64,000 nt of DNA from Paulinella micropora (GCA_009731375.1 BJOX01000074.1:2704-66703), one strand, 5' to 3'; positions 14,461 to 36,180 are shown, counted from the first letter of the stretch. The notes: generated by a model from the sequence alone, not told the origin. Translations and numbers: made by a program.

Positions 14461-14992
14461 TTCGAGTTCCGACTTTCACCCCCCTCTTTTTGACCTACCT
14501 TTTCTTTGTTTTCCCTCTGTTCCCCATTCCTATTTTTGTTCCTTTCGTTACTTTTTCCTTCATTTCCCTTGTTCTGTTCAACACCTTTTCTTCTCCCCTC
14601 AATTTCACTTTTTTTTTTTTTTTTTTTTCACCTCCCCCTTCTCCCTGTAGTCTGCTGTTTTATCGCTTTGTTCGCCCCTGTTTTTACTTATGCTCGCCTA
14701 CTTGCATGCTTCCTTTTCAGCTCAACGAAAAGCAAGCGTTCTTCAATTATTAAAAGTCGTTTGTGGAAAAAAATGTATATATACATATGCATGTACGTAT
14801 GTATGTATATATGCATGTATGTATGTATGTATGTATGTAATGTATATATGAATTCATGCATGCATATTTTATGTCTACGTGTGCATCGCAAATATTAGGT
14901 AGATATAAGGTAGGTATGCATGAAAAGTTAGTAGTAGTAGTAGTAGTAGTAGTAGAAGTAGTAGTAGCAGTAGTAGAAGTATAGTAATAGTA

Positions 14993-15072
<80 letters not shown>

Positions 15073-15073
<1 letters not shown>

Positions 15074-15305
15074 GGACACCGTGATAGCCCAGTGGTCAAG
15101 TTCTACCATCTGGGCCCTGTCGCCAGTTCGATTCCCGTCGGTGCCACCAGTATTTTCATTGAACATACCGGTCCGTCTGGAAGTGTTGGAACTGCCCTTG
15201 CGGGGGTGTCATTAGAGCCTATCGTCAATTCTTCGTACTCCCCTCACGGGTGAGACGATGGAGGCGCATGTGCAGATTTGCATCAGCCATTGACAGAGAA
15301 GCACT
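15073..15305 (+). mobile_element. tRNA-derived SINE, full length without internal duplication
   Basis: Best full copy, about 232 bp: tRNA-like head, one CATTGAACATACCGG unit, body GGAAGTGTTGGAACTGCCC, end CATTGACAGAGAAGCAC. Preceded and followed by (ATT)n, which is probably its tail. Confidence 0.8.
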
Positions 15306-15337
15306 ATTATTATTATTATTAGCAGTAGTAGTAGTAA

Positions 15338-15374
<37 letters not shown>

Positions 15375-15382
15375 TTGTATTT

Positions 15383-15418
<36 letters not shown>

Positions 15419-15726
15419 GTAGTAGTAGTAGTAGTAGTAGTAATAGTAGTAGTATAGTAGTAGTAGTAGTAGCAGCAGCAACAGCAGGAAGTCCTCCTCC
15501 TCCTCCTGCTCCTCCCCCTCCTCTTGCTCGTTAGTTGCGGGCGGACGCGCATTCGGCGTCAGTGAAGTACTGCCTGGTGTAGGGGTCTTTGCACATGTCT
15601 GGGCATTGCTACACCAACATGCAGAAGTGCATGTATACTAACCAAGACGCACACACAAACAAACACACATACCCCCTCTTTCCCCCACCCCCCACCCCCT
15701 ATCTCTCTCTCTCTCTATATATATAT

Positions 15727-15773
<47 letters not shown>

Positions 15774-15876
15774 CACTGACACTGTCTTACCCCGGCGTCG
15801 CAAGCAGACTTGACGTAGAGGATGAACGCAAGCATCATGAGTGCCGCACTGTACAGAGAAACAAAGGAAAAAGAGG

Positions 15877-15958
<82 letters not shown>

Positions 15959-15968
15959 TTACTACTAT

Positions 15969-16012
<44 letters not shown>

Positions 16013-16048
16013 TCGTTGCTGCTTATACTCCTCCTCCTCCTCCTCGTC

Positions 16049-16080
<32 letters not shown>

Positions 16081-16087
16081 GCTACTG

Positions 16088-16135
<48 letters not shown>

Positions 16136-16183
16136 TTAGTACTAGTACTAGTACTAGTACTAGTAGTAGTACTACTTCTACTT

Positions 16184-16256
<73 letters not shown>

Positions 16257-16307
16257 CGCGATATTATTGCTACTGGGATCATGACTTTCTATTGCGCGCG
16301 CGCGTGT

Positions 16308-16338
<31 letters not shown>

Positions 16339-16342
16339 ACAG

Positions 16343-16388
<46 letters not shown>

Positions 16389-16415
16389 NNNNNNNNNNAG
16401 AGAGAGAGAGAAAAT

Positions 16416-16502
<87 letters not shown>

Positions 16503-16935
16503 AAGACGAAAAAGAAGAAGAAGAAGAAGAAGAAGAAGAAGAAGAAGAAGAAGAAGAAGAGGAGGAGGAGGAGGAGGAGGAGGAAGAAGAAGAAGAAGAA
16601 GAAGAAGAAGAGGAGGAGGAGGAGGAGGAGGAGGAAGAAGAAGAAGAAGAAGAAGAAGAAGAAGAAGAGGAGGAGGAGGAGGAGAAGGAAGAAGAAGAAG
16701 AAGAAGAAGAAGAAGAAGAAGAAGAAGAAGAAGAGGAGGAGGAGGAGGAAGAAGAAGAAGAAGAAGAAGAAGAAGAGGAGGAGGAGGAGGAGGAGAAGGA
16801 GGAGGAGGAGGAGGAGGAGGAGAAGAAGAAGAAGAAGAGGAAGAAGGGGAAGAAGAAGAAGAAGAAGAAGAAGAAGAAGAAGAAGAAGAAGAAGAGGAGT
16901 AGGAGGAGGAGGAGGAGAAGGAGGAGGAGGAGGAG
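15306..16935. repeat. ATT, AGT, ACT, GT, GA, GAA/GGA arrays
   Basis: AGT/ATT 15306-15470, CT/TA 15704-15770, ACT 15880-16255, GT and GA 16296-16408 (10-N gap at 16389), AGT 16417-16500, GAA/GGA 16505-16935. Most of it is intron of the 61-aa membrane-protein gene. Confidence 0.9.
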
Positions 16936-17013
16936 CAGGAGGGCGGGGATAAGCGCTACTTACTTGCGGTGGGCTATCTTCGGATTGTTGGGGTCGTACG
17001 GATTACGCTGCAT
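15531..17013 (-). CDS. 61-aa single-pass membrane protein, three exons, unknown family
   Basis: Exons on the - strand: 17013-16964, 15848-15791 and 15608-15531. Donors are GTAAGT and GTAAGA, acceptors TACAG and TGTAG. Phases match, and the frame runs from ATG to [20 protein letters not shown], then a hydrophobic stretch [12 protein letters not shown], then [20 protein letters not shown] and [12 protein letters not shown]. The protein is an N-tail of about 17 residues, one membrane segment and a Cys-containing tail (4 Cys). Intron 1 (1115 nt) is almost entirely ACT, GA, AGT and GGA/GAA arrays; intron 2 (182 nt) holds CT and TA repeats. The ATG may instead be part of an acceptor (CTATGCAG), in which case an upstream exon is missing. 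I do not recognise a homologue. Confidence rests on three island edges agreeing in phase. Confidence 0.55.
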
Positions 17014-17039
17014 AGAGGAGAAGAAAGGAAAGGAAAGGA

Positions 17040-17062
17040 GGATAGGTAGGTAGGTAGATAGG

Positions 17063-17118
<56 letters not shown>

Positions 17119-17203
17119 CAGATAGACAGATAGATAGATAGATAGACAGATAGATAGATGGATAGATAGATAGATATAGATAGATAGAGACAGATAGATA
17201 GAT

Positions 17204-17281
<78 letters not shown>

Positions 17282-17300
17282 GATAGATAGACAGAGAGAT

Positions 17301-17360
<60 letters not shown>
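17040..17360. repeat. GATA array
   Basis: GATA with GACA variants, over 300 bp; a second GATA array lies at 17677-17733. Confidence 0.9.
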
Positions 17361-17371
17361 TGTTTATCTAG

Positions 17372-17493
17372 GAGCGTCGCATAGCCAAAAGGCCACAGGC
17401 GTCCTACCAGGAGGCATCCTCGGCTCAGTCCTGCCTTCGCCTTCCTGGCTCCCCCCCAGCGGGGGGATCCACTTATCAAGCACAAAGTGCAGG
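17372..17493 (+). other. Non-repetitive island: possible exon or reverse-transcriptase remnant
   Basis: A 122-nt island follows a GATA array, with acceptor TTATCTAG and a consensus donor GTAAGT. Frame 1 reads [20 protein letters not shown] and stays open to the donor. Frame 3 reads [19 protein letters not shown], which resembles the GVPQGSxLGPxLF block of non-LTR reverse transcriptases. These readings exclude each other. Sequence to 17676 downstream shows nothing further that I recognise. Confidence 0.3.
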
Positions 17494-17674
17494 GTAAGTA
17501 CCTTTTATGGGAGAGCTCAAAGGAAACAACCAACACCAAAGCTACCCATGGTGCAGCATTGCAAGGTAGCCAACTGGTATGTGGTGCAGTTTGCTCTACG
17601 GTTGGTCTTCATCGCCAATGTCCCGCCCCCTCGACCAATTTTTCTTACATCGAGGGGGAGGGACGACCTCCGGG

Positions 17675-17733
<59 letters not shown>

Positions 17734-17865
17734 GAGATGTCGCAAAGGAATGTAGTCCTTGCAAAGGAACGCAGTTTCACATCAAACAGTAATTTGTGTA
17801 CTGTGCATGTGTCCGGGATGGGAATCACGGGTAGACTGTGTTCTGGAAAAAGGAAGAGGAGGACG

Positions 17866-18060
17866 TTGAAGAAAAAGGCAATCTAGGAATGGAGAGTGGG
17901 GAGGATAAGGAAGAAGGGAAAGAAAAGGAAGCCGTTAGTCCAAGTGTTTTGAGCACCGTAAGCTTGCGCAAGCTACAATGATGACATTGTGTAAAGGCCT
18001 AAACCCCCGAAGGGACCTAGCCCGGGCTATGCAACACTGGACGGCTATGACGGAATGCAG
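17866..18060. repeat. ~200-bp direct repeat, copy 1
   Basis: AAGCCGTTAGTCCAAGTGTT to TATGACGGAATGCAG recurs at 18363-18565 with small indels. It contains the palindrome AGCTTGCGCAAGCT. The - strand is open here (CCIARARSLRGFRPLHNVII), possibly an element remnant. Confidence 0.7.
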
Positions 18061-18362
18061 GATGAGAGATAAGGGGAGGATGAGAGGGAGGGCGGATTGG
18101 AGTTCTTCTTCAATGTCTTTCCATACGCTTGGTGTTGATGGCAAAATCAGGTGCTTTCTTCTTTCGATTGGTTCTTTCGGGGCACTTCTTGGACGAAATG
18201 AGAGTATGTCTCGGCGTCAACACTGTGGGTGGAATCCGGGTTGACAATGCCGGGTTGTGACTTATAGTCCGGATGGACGTGCACTTTTGGACTCTTCTTT
18301 TCGAGGAGGCTCGAAGGATCTTCGTAAGGGTGGACATGAGCAAAATCTTCTCCAAGGGGTTT

Positions 18363-18565
18363 GAAGAAAAAGGCAAAATGGAGAGTGGGGTCTTGAGGAG
18401 GACAAGGAAGAAGAGAAAGAAAAGGAAGCCATTCAAGCCGTTAGTCCAAGTGTTTTGAGCACCGTAAGCTTGCGCAAGCTACAATGATGACATGGTATAA
18501 GGCCTAAACCCCCGAAGGGACCTAGCCCGGGCTATGCAACACTGGACGGCTATGACGGAATGCAG
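18363..18565. repeat. ~200-bp direct repeat, copy 2
   Basis: Second copy of 17866-18060, with the same palindrome and the same end GGAATGCAG. Between the copies (18061-18362) I recognise no gene. Confidence 0.7.
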
Positions 18566-18772
18566 TCACCGATACGGACTAGAGGAAGATTAGTCCAATT
18601 TTTGACTGCACAGGAGCGATAGATCGCAAAAGAGCAACGAGCTACGCAGGACGATAGCTTGAAGGAAAGGGATTTGGATTGGGGATGTGAAAAACCCAAG
18701 GCGCGGAAACATCGATGAACAGAGAACGATACCATGCCGCGAGCCCCGCATTCGATTGGTCGAAGGTGGCAG
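18550..18772 (-). other. Coding-like island ending at a 10-N gap
   Basis: The - strand reads TFDQSNAGLAAWYRSLFIDV, then SAPWVFHIPNPNPFPSSYRP and a stop at 18644. The 5' side is lost in the gap at 18773-18782 and the following GATA array. The composition is protein-like, but no family was recognised. Confidence 0.22.
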
Positions 18773-18782
18773 NNNNNNNNNN

Positions 18783-19412
<630 letters not shown>

Positions 19413-19429
19413 CTACACCAGGTTCATGC

Positions 19430-19553
19430 CGAGATAGTTAAGGAACGAAGAAGGAGGGAGAAGACGCTCATGAAGGGAACATACGATCGGTATGAAGAAA
19501 AGATGAGCAAAGAGAAGGCGAAAGAGCTAAAACACATAACGAGCAAGGTTAAC

Positions 19554-19592
<39 letters not shown>

Positions 19593-20762
19593 GAAATAGT
19601 AATGCAGGTAAATGGTACAATAAAATCAGTAACAGAACGACACATAAGAAGACAGAAAGAGATAAACCATGCATCCAACCTCGAATCAATATTATAAGGA
19701 AGCAAAATATAAGCTATGGATAGATAGGAAAATAACCCCACACAGGAGACGATTAGAAAGCATAGTAATATAAGCAGATAGTGAAGAAGGCAGTTAAACA
19801 AGAGAAGCGTACTTATTTAACAAAGCAGCTCGACTTAAGAAAAAGCGCAGGTGGAGATTCTAATCTGGTTAGTGCCGAGGAAATCTACCGCCCGACAATC
19901 ACCCAAGAGAAATAATACATAATAATGAGATTTATAAGCAGCCTACAGACATAGCTAATAAGATGAACGAACACTTCATCAACATGGGAAAGCGAGTCAG
20001 TGAGACACTCCAGAGCTCACCCAACCGCACCTGTGCAGAGTGAAGAGAAACAACAGCAGGCCCGCCTGCTTTCGCTTTCACCCATACGACTGAAAAGATA
20101 GTCAATGATGTGATTGATGAATGGATAAATGTAAAACGGCTGATATCAACCTGCTATTATAAAGGATCTTAAGGACATTCTGGCCCTTGTCATCAGGTCG
20201 ATCTTCAATAGGCTATCGATGAAGGGCGGTACCCAGACACACTTAAGATTACTAAGCTCATAGAGTTGTATAAAGGTAAGGACTCTGCCTATGATAGCGA
20301 GGATATATGATATATGATCATCAATAAACAAATCATGGCGCCTCCCAACATAACATATTCTCGCCATTCCAGTACGGGTTTTGCCGGCACTCGAATACCA
20401 TTCTACCGATACAAGTCAGACATAACCAACACAGGGCGCGAGTATTCTTTTCTCTTTTTCTTGGGTTTTCATTCTACTTTCTTTCTCCTATCTCTCTCTC
20501 TATATATACATAATATATATATATGTGTGTGTGCATATACATATATATACATATATATATATTTATATATATATATACATATATATATACATATATATAT
20601 ATTTCAGTTCTCATATTTCTCTTTTTTAAGGAGCTTATCTGTTGAACGTTGTTCCAGTTTTCCTTTAGGACTTGCACTGCAGCTCACTTGGGCCAGATCG
20701 CATGAATATTTTGATCCTTTTCCACTATTTTTCTCTATTAAACCTTCTTACGGTTAAAAAAA
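19430..20762 (+). mobile_element. Degenerate non-LTR retrotransposon (LINE) fragment
   Basis: With frameshifts and stops, the + strand gives the linker and early reverse-transcriptase pattern of LINEs: DIANKMNEHFINMGKRVSET (19944-20003), then FTHTTEKIVNDVID, LKDLKDILALVIRSIFNRLS and a GG-YPD-LKITKLIELYKGKDS-like stretch (20130-20290). The tail 20627-20762 belongs to a dispersed 3'-end repeat found again at 22223 and 23261. A (GA)n tract interrupts it near 19560. It is dead: no continuous ORF2 remains. Confidence 0.6.
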
Positions 20763-20885
20763 AGGAAGAAGAAGAAGAAGAAGAAGAAGAAGAAGAAGAA
20801 GAAGAAGAAGAAGAAGAAGAAGAAGAAGAAGAAGAAGAAGAAGAAGAAGAAGAAGAAGAAGAAGAAGAAGAAGAAGAAGAAGAAT
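20500..20885. repeat. TA/TATG and GAA arrays
   Basis: TA-rich 20500-20605 and (GAA)n 20763-20884. Confidence 0.9.
20627..20762 (+). repeat. Dispersed 3'-end repeat, copy 1 (LINE tail)
   Basis: GGAGCTTATCTGTTGAACGT to ATTAAACCTTCTTACGG then A/GAA. It shares its layout with copies at 22223-22362 and 23261-23310 and follows the LINE fragment, so it is probably a retroelement 3' end. Confidence 0.5.
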
Positions 20886-20905
20886 GCATGACCATAAACT
20901 GTGAC

Positions 20906-21232
20906 TGCTTTTTTTTTTATTTTTTAAAAAAATTTATTTATTATTTTTTTAAACATTTTTTTGTGTCTCTTGATACCTCTTCCATTTTATCTCTTCTGCT
21001 TCCCACTCAGCTCTACGAGTAGCAAGTATTCTATCAAGACAGTGCTTACGCAAAGAAGAAGAAAAAGAAGTTTTTTTTTTTATTTTTTTTAAAATTTATT
21101 TATTATTTTTTTAACATTTTTTTGTGTCTCTTGATACCTCTTCCATTTTATCTCTTCTGCTTCCCACTCAGCTCTACGAGTAGCAAGTATTCTATCAAGA
21201 CAGTGCTTACGCAAAGAAGAAGAAGAAAAAGA
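20906..21232. repeat. Tandem duplication of a ~160-bp dispersed repeat
   Basis: The unit from the poly-T and TTTATTTATT stretch through GTGTCTCTTGATACCTCTTC to AGTAGCAAGTATTCTATC and a GAA tail occurs twice back to back (about 20906-21069 and 21070-21232). Its end matches short repeats near 5150, 21680, 49950 and 63890. Confidence 0.75.
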
Positions 21233-21236
21233 AGAA

Positions 21237-21271
<35 letters not shown>

Positions 21272-21279
21272 AGTGCTAG

Positions 21280-21860
21280 AGTCCAGCCACCAGAAACTAG
21301 CAAAGACCCCAAGAGAAGGCAAGTTAGATATACATAGGAGGGCGAGGAGCCTGGACGAATTCGAATAGAGATTACGATGCCACTGGGCAGGGTTCTGGCA
21401 AAGACTCAATAGAAAGGCAAGCTTGATAGAAGGCAAGGAGCCTAAACTACAAGACGAAGACGGCAAGGAACCTAGATTACAACACGAATAGAGACTAAAA
21501 ATTGCCACTGGGAGGGTTCTAGCAAAAACTCAACAGCAATCTAGAAGAAAGCAAGGGTCCTCGGCATCGCTAAACTGCATCGGGTCTCTGCATGACCTTA
21601 AACTGTGACTGCTTTTTTCTTTTTACGCTTCACCTCCTTCTTCTTCCATTCTATATCTACGTCTTCCTCAGCCCTATGAGTGGCAAGTATTTTATTAAAT
21701 CAGTGCTTGCGCAAAAGGAACCTAGACTAACAAAAACAAGAAGATTAGAGACTAAGATAGTCTTAAGATGCCATTGGGCAGAGTTCTAGAAAACACTCAC
21801 CGCAGAAATGTAAAGGGTTCTAGAAAACACTCAGTACTACTCCCACGAAAACAACAGTAA
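21280..21860. repeat. Decayed tandem array with TGCCACTGGGCAGGGTTCT units
   Basis: Units near 21378, 21500 and 21770 share TGCCAYTGGG-AG-GTTCT-G-AAA-ACTCA. GCATGACC-TAAACTGTGACTGC occurs at 20885 and 21591, so a larger unit of about 0.7 kb has been duplicated. No coding frame seen. Confidence 0.55.
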
Positions 21861-21949
21861 AAGGAACATTACAACCGTCACGGTGGAAAATGCCAAAGAA
21901 CACGGGCCTGATGCCAAAAAAAAATAAAAAAAAATTGTGTTTGCCTAAA

Positions 21950-22362
21950 TGGTGTTTGTCGCTGCCTCTGTTGTCTTTTTGTTTGTCTTTGTTTCCTTTG
22001 TTAGTTTCGTTTTTTTTTCTTTTCTTTTTTTCTTCTTCTTCTTCTTTTGTTTTTTTGTTTCTATTCTCTTTTGTGTTTTGTTTTTTGTCTTTCTTTGTTT
22101 TTTTTTTTTTTTATTCATCGTTCTCTATTCTTTTCCTTGTGTTTTTTTTCTTTTTCTCTTTGCTCCTTTCTTTCTTTCTTCTATCTTTTTTCTCTTTCTT
22201 TTTTCTTCCATTTTATCCTTTCCAGGAGCTTTCTGTTGAGCCCTAGTTCCAGATTTCCTTATGAGCTTGTACTGTCGTTCCTTGGAACCAGAATTCATTT
22301 GAATTAAGCTCTTTATTTTTCTTTCGTCTCTTTCTCATTAAACCTTGCTTACTGTAAAACAA
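21950..22362 (+). repeat. Dispersed repeat, copy 2
   Basis: From GGTGTTTGTCGCTGCCTC through a T-rich tract to CAGGAGCTTTCTGTTGAGCC and ATTAAACCTTGCTTACTG, then a (CAAA)n tail. The 5' part recurs at 23061 and the 3' part at 20627 and 23258. Confidence 0.6.
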
Positions 22363-22599
22363 ACAAACAAACAAACAAACAAACAAACAAAAACAAAAAA
22401 CAAACAAAGAAAAAAAAAGAAAAAAAAACCCCTTGAAGTGAAATGACGAGGAAGTTCGACTCTTTCGTATCCTTTCTCTCTATCTCTTTTTTCTTCTTCT
22501 CCTCTCTCTCTCTCTCACTTTTACCGTAAGCAAGGTTCTCTCTCTTTTTCTCTTTCTTTTCCCCTTTTGTTTTCATTTTTCTTTTTCATTTTTCTTACA

Positions 22600-23060
22600 T
22601 GCTGCTGCCTGTTAGGTATGGTCAAGTCCATGTGGCACAGCTTTATGTTTATGGTTGTGGGTTGTGGAGTTTCTTCTGGTCTATGAGGGGGGTGGGGAGA
22701 CTGTGGGGTGCGGAGCGTTTGGCTCGACTAGCTTGAGGCTGCATGTCTATGAGGTTGCCAGGCTTGGGCTGGTCCTTATGGATATTTCAGCACTCGGCAT
22801 AATCGCGTCGCGAGTACGCCACGTCGAGTCTTACTACGCTCTGCACACCGCCCTCCTGGCTACGACAGCGGTGCGAGTGAATTGCGTTAGGTGCTGCAGT
22901 TTCCTTAAGAGCTGTCTCACTGACTGTCAATTGATCTCACTTGCGCCCATTGTTAGTTATGTCTTACCTCTACCTGCGCTTTTTTTGCTCTTGCCTTCTA
23001 GTTCAGTATCGTCTCCCTTGCCCCTGTCTGGCCTTGTGTTTGTTTGTTTGTGTTTGCTTT
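22600..23060. other. Non-repetitive stretch, nothing assigned
   Basis: The region 22655-23040 is open on the + strand, but no domain, splice border or homologue is recognised. A possible acceptor (GTGCTGCAG) lies near 22900. Confidence 0.3.
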
Positions 23061-23169
23061 TGGTGTTTGTCGCTGCCTCTTTTGTTGTCTTTTTGTATTG
23101 TCTTCGTTTCTTTTGTTTCGTTTTTTTTTTTTGTTTCTTTTGTTTTTTGTTTCTATGCTCTTTTGGGTG

Positions 23170-23247
<78 letters not shown>

Positions 23248-23320
23248 NNNNNNNNNNCAGGAGATTTCTGTTGAGCCTTAGTCCCAGATTTCCTTGTACT
23301 ATCGTTCCTTCGGGATTACT
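23061..23320 (+). repeat. Dispersed repeat, copy 3, interrupted by a T run and 10-N gap
   Basis: Same order as 21950-22362: GGTGTTTGTCGCTGCCTC, T-rich tract (with gap 23248-23257), then CAGGAGATTTCTGTTGAGCC. The T run of more than 60 bases at the gap is probably an assembly limit. Confidence 0.6.
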
Positions 23321-23946
23321 CCAGGCCTGAGCAGAGGCCTAATGAAGGCTCTTGGGACCCCACTTTCTTCCAGGCAATCGCAGCAGTTGACAAGCACATT
23401 ACCATTGGTACTGAGGAAACGTCGGGGATCTTGGTCATCGGGAATAGCTCGAGAATCAATAGCCAGCATCAAAGAAGAAAAATGAACAGCCTGAGCTAAA
23501 AGCGACGTCTGCTGCGCGCAGCAGGACCCGTGTTTTCCTGGCAAGCGAACGAGCGATTGTGCCAAGGGAGGCAAGGGCGCACTGATGCCTAGAAGTGTTG
23601 CAAACATTGATAGGTTAGGTTATCAAAGTGGTTTAGACCACGCGTCGACAGATGAGGTGGGAGGACTCGCATAACGTAACACATTCTCTGGTGCACACAG
23701 GAATTGAGAATGTTGATTGCAGATGAGTCGATAACCCGGATGGAGAAGCGCCTGCATTCTGGCAGCATGCGAATTCGCCTTTTCAAGAGCCCATGAAGCT
23801 ATTTCTAGGACCATTTCTTCATGATTGGTGCATTTGGCAGGAATGATAGAACCAGGTTGCAGCGCAGCAATGCTATCAGCAGCAGTATAACAAGAGTGAC
23901 GGTAGTATGTACGGCCCCCAGGCGTAGGCGTGAAGCCGCGATACAC
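23299..23946 (-). CDS. Two open frames of about 100 aa with protein-like composition, unidentified
   Basis: On the - strand, 23946-23623 codes 107 aa (contains GGRTYYRHSCYTAADSIAAL and EEMVLEIASWALEKANSHAA). The stretch 23607-23299 codes 102 aa (contains HFSSLMLAIDSRAIPDDQDP and RAFIRPLLRPGVIPKER before a stop at the border of a dispersed repeat). The composition is balanced and unlike the surrounding TTC arrays. The frames may be exons of one gene or the remains of a mobile element; the second ends exactly where the 23.26-kb repeat begins. No domain was recognised. Confidence 0.3.
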
Positions 23947-23960
23947 ATTACTACTGTCGA

Positions 23961-24184
23961 GTTCTTCTTCTTCTTCTTCTTCTTCTTCTTCTTCTTCTTC
24001 TTCTTCTTCTTCTTCTTCTTCTTCTCCTTCTCCTTCTTCTTCTTCTTCTTCTTCTTCTTCTTCTTCTTCTTCTTCTTCTTCTTCTTCTTCTTCTTCTTCT
24101 TCTTCTTCTTCTTCTTCTTCTTCTTCTTCTTCTTCTTCTTCTTCTCCTTCTTCTTCTCCTTCTTCTTCTCCTTCTTCTTCTTCT

Positions 24185-24223
<39 letters not shown>

Positions 24224-24302
24224 ACTTCTTCTTCTTCTTCTTCTCCTTCTTCTTCTTCTTCTTCTTCTTCTTCTTCTTCTTCTTCTTCTTCTTCTTCTTC
24301 TT

Positions 24303-24351
<49 letters not shown>

Positions 24352-24366
24352 TACTACTACTACTAC

Positions 24367-24398
<32 letters not shown>

Positions 24399-24571
24399 CT
24401 TCTTCTTCTTCTTCTTCTTCTTCTTCTTCTCCAACTCCTCCTCCTCCTCCTCCTCCTCCTCCTTCTTCTTCTTCTTCTTCTTCTTCTTCTTCTTCTTCTT
24501 CTTCTTCCTCCTCCTCCTCCTCCTCCTCCTCTTGTTGTTGTTATGGTTTGTTATTGTTGTTATTGTTGTTT

Positions 24572-24604
<33 letters not shown>

Positions 24605-24690
24605 GTTGTTGTTTGTTGTTGTTTGTTGTTGTTGTTGTTGTTTGTTCGTTGTTCGTTGTTCGCTGTTGTTGTTGTTGTTGTTTTCACATG
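23961..24690. repeat. TTC, ACT, CCT and TTG arrays
   Basis: TTC with embedded ACT (24303-24370) and CCT blocks, then TTG from 24533. It ends just before the first recognised SEN2 exon. Confidence 0.9.
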
Positions 24691-24776
24691 CGTACATGCA
24701 TACATGCATACATGCATGCATAAATACCTTGCTGGCTATGCAGTTACATACATGCTTGCAACGTATGTATACAAGC

Positions 24777-34840
<10,064 letters not shown>

Positions 34841-34879
34841 GCCTTCTTGTCCAGCTTTCTAAAAGTGAATGATAATATA

Positions 34880-36180
34880 ATTGTTCGCTTACTTGCATGC
34901 TCCCTTTTCAGCTTTACGAAAACCAAGCGTTCTTCAATTACTCGGTTGTGAGTTTGTATACAACTCTTCAAGTTGCAGATTCAACGAACTCTTACATAAT
35001 AAAGAACATTGTGGCTGCATTAAGTCCTGACTTGATGAGAGCAGGTGAAATACCAGTAACTAGCAGAGCGGTCACTTCGTTCATTTACATAATTTCGTAC
35101 TCGTTGCAGACTTGGGTGCAACTTACGATCGAGTGTGAATCGTAGATTGTGAGTCTCCAGTGTCAAAGCTTTTGTTTCAAGTCAAACAGTCATCGTTAAA
35201 CGGATACTACAGTAACAAGTCCTTATCGGCGTTTCAGTACTTGTTAAAAACCATAATGACCACTACAATCAATACTGACCAATAATAGATACTGACTCCT
35301 GGAGAAGGATCTAATTACTATTGCCCAATGTGGAGTGGATCGCGAGAAGGGACGCAACGCTTGGCTAGCTCTTGGTAAAACTCGCTTGCATCAAGAAAAC
35401 TAGGCGGCCGGTGCCATAACAGGTTGATTTTTTACTCTGGTAGTAGTACAGGTCCGGCGCGGGTGGTTTTCCCTTGATGTCGGACGTGTTGTGCGTCATG
35501 GAAACATTCGTATTATACTACCGAAATGGCGTGGCTTGCGGAAACTTTCAGGGACGCAATGCTTCGTTAGCCCTTCGTAAAACCCACTAGCATCAAGACT
35601 TGAAACCAGGCGGCCGGGGTCATAAGAAGCGATAGATTTGAGACAGATATGAGACAGATTTGAGAGACTCAGTGACAGATCTGAGACAGACTTGAGACGG
35701 GAATGAGACGGAATATTCAGGAAATGAGACAGCTTCGAAGACAGACTGGAAAAAGATGAGAAACAAATTAGAGACACATTAGAAACACTTTCGATGTGCG
35801 CTCCGTCTAATCAGTCTCAAATCTGAGACAAATCGATCACCCTAATCTATGCTCAAATTTATTTCAAATCACCATAATTTATCTCTAATCTATCTCTGAT
35901 CTATCGTATGTAGATCAGAGGTAGATCAGACTGGCCGATCATAACTATTTACTACTAGTCTCAAATTGTCTCATCTCTCTCAAATCTGTCTGGCACCGTC
36001 TCTAGCACTACCTCTGATCGGCCAGTCTGATCTACCTCTAATCTACCTACTATCAATATTTATGCATTTTTGCCTTTATTCATCATTTTTATACTGAATT
36101 TTTACAAATAGTTTAACACATTGAGCATTAAATTCTAAGTTAGTGTGGGAGGGAAAGGCAGAGGTTCGATAATCTGAATC
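34880..36180. other. Region downstream of SEN2: dispersed repeat, direct and inverted repeats
   Basis: 34885-34950 is a copy of the CTTTTCAGCT-ACGAAAA-CAAGCGTTCTTC repeat seen at 7540, 14700 and 63770. A ~78-bp direct repeat (35346-35423 and 35549-35629, sharing AGGGACGCAAYGCTT and AGGCGGCCGG) and a GAGACAGATTTGAGA-rich stretch (35640-35800) follow. No gene recognised. Confidence 0.5.
35910..36046. repeat. Inverted repeat with 32-bp arms
   Basis: 35910-35941 and 36015-36046 are inverted copies with one mismatch (core GGTAGATCAGACTGGCCGAT), separated by 73 bp. Flanking TCTCAAATCTGTCT-type sequence mirrors the upstream GAGACAGATTTGAGA stretch, making a larger imperfect palindrome. Confidence 0.75.

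Larger units (their letters stand above)
9742..15305. repeat. Segmental duplication, copy A2, with internal repeated stretch
   Basis: Second copy of A1, offset about 5.85-5.92 kb. It is longer because 11959-13204 is followed by a 10-N gap and then repeated as 13215-14460 before the block resumes. Confidence 0.9.

Noticed and set aside
22655-23281. 208-aa + strand ORF
   Set aside because: Second half is T-rich repeat translated as F runs; first half has no recognisable feature.
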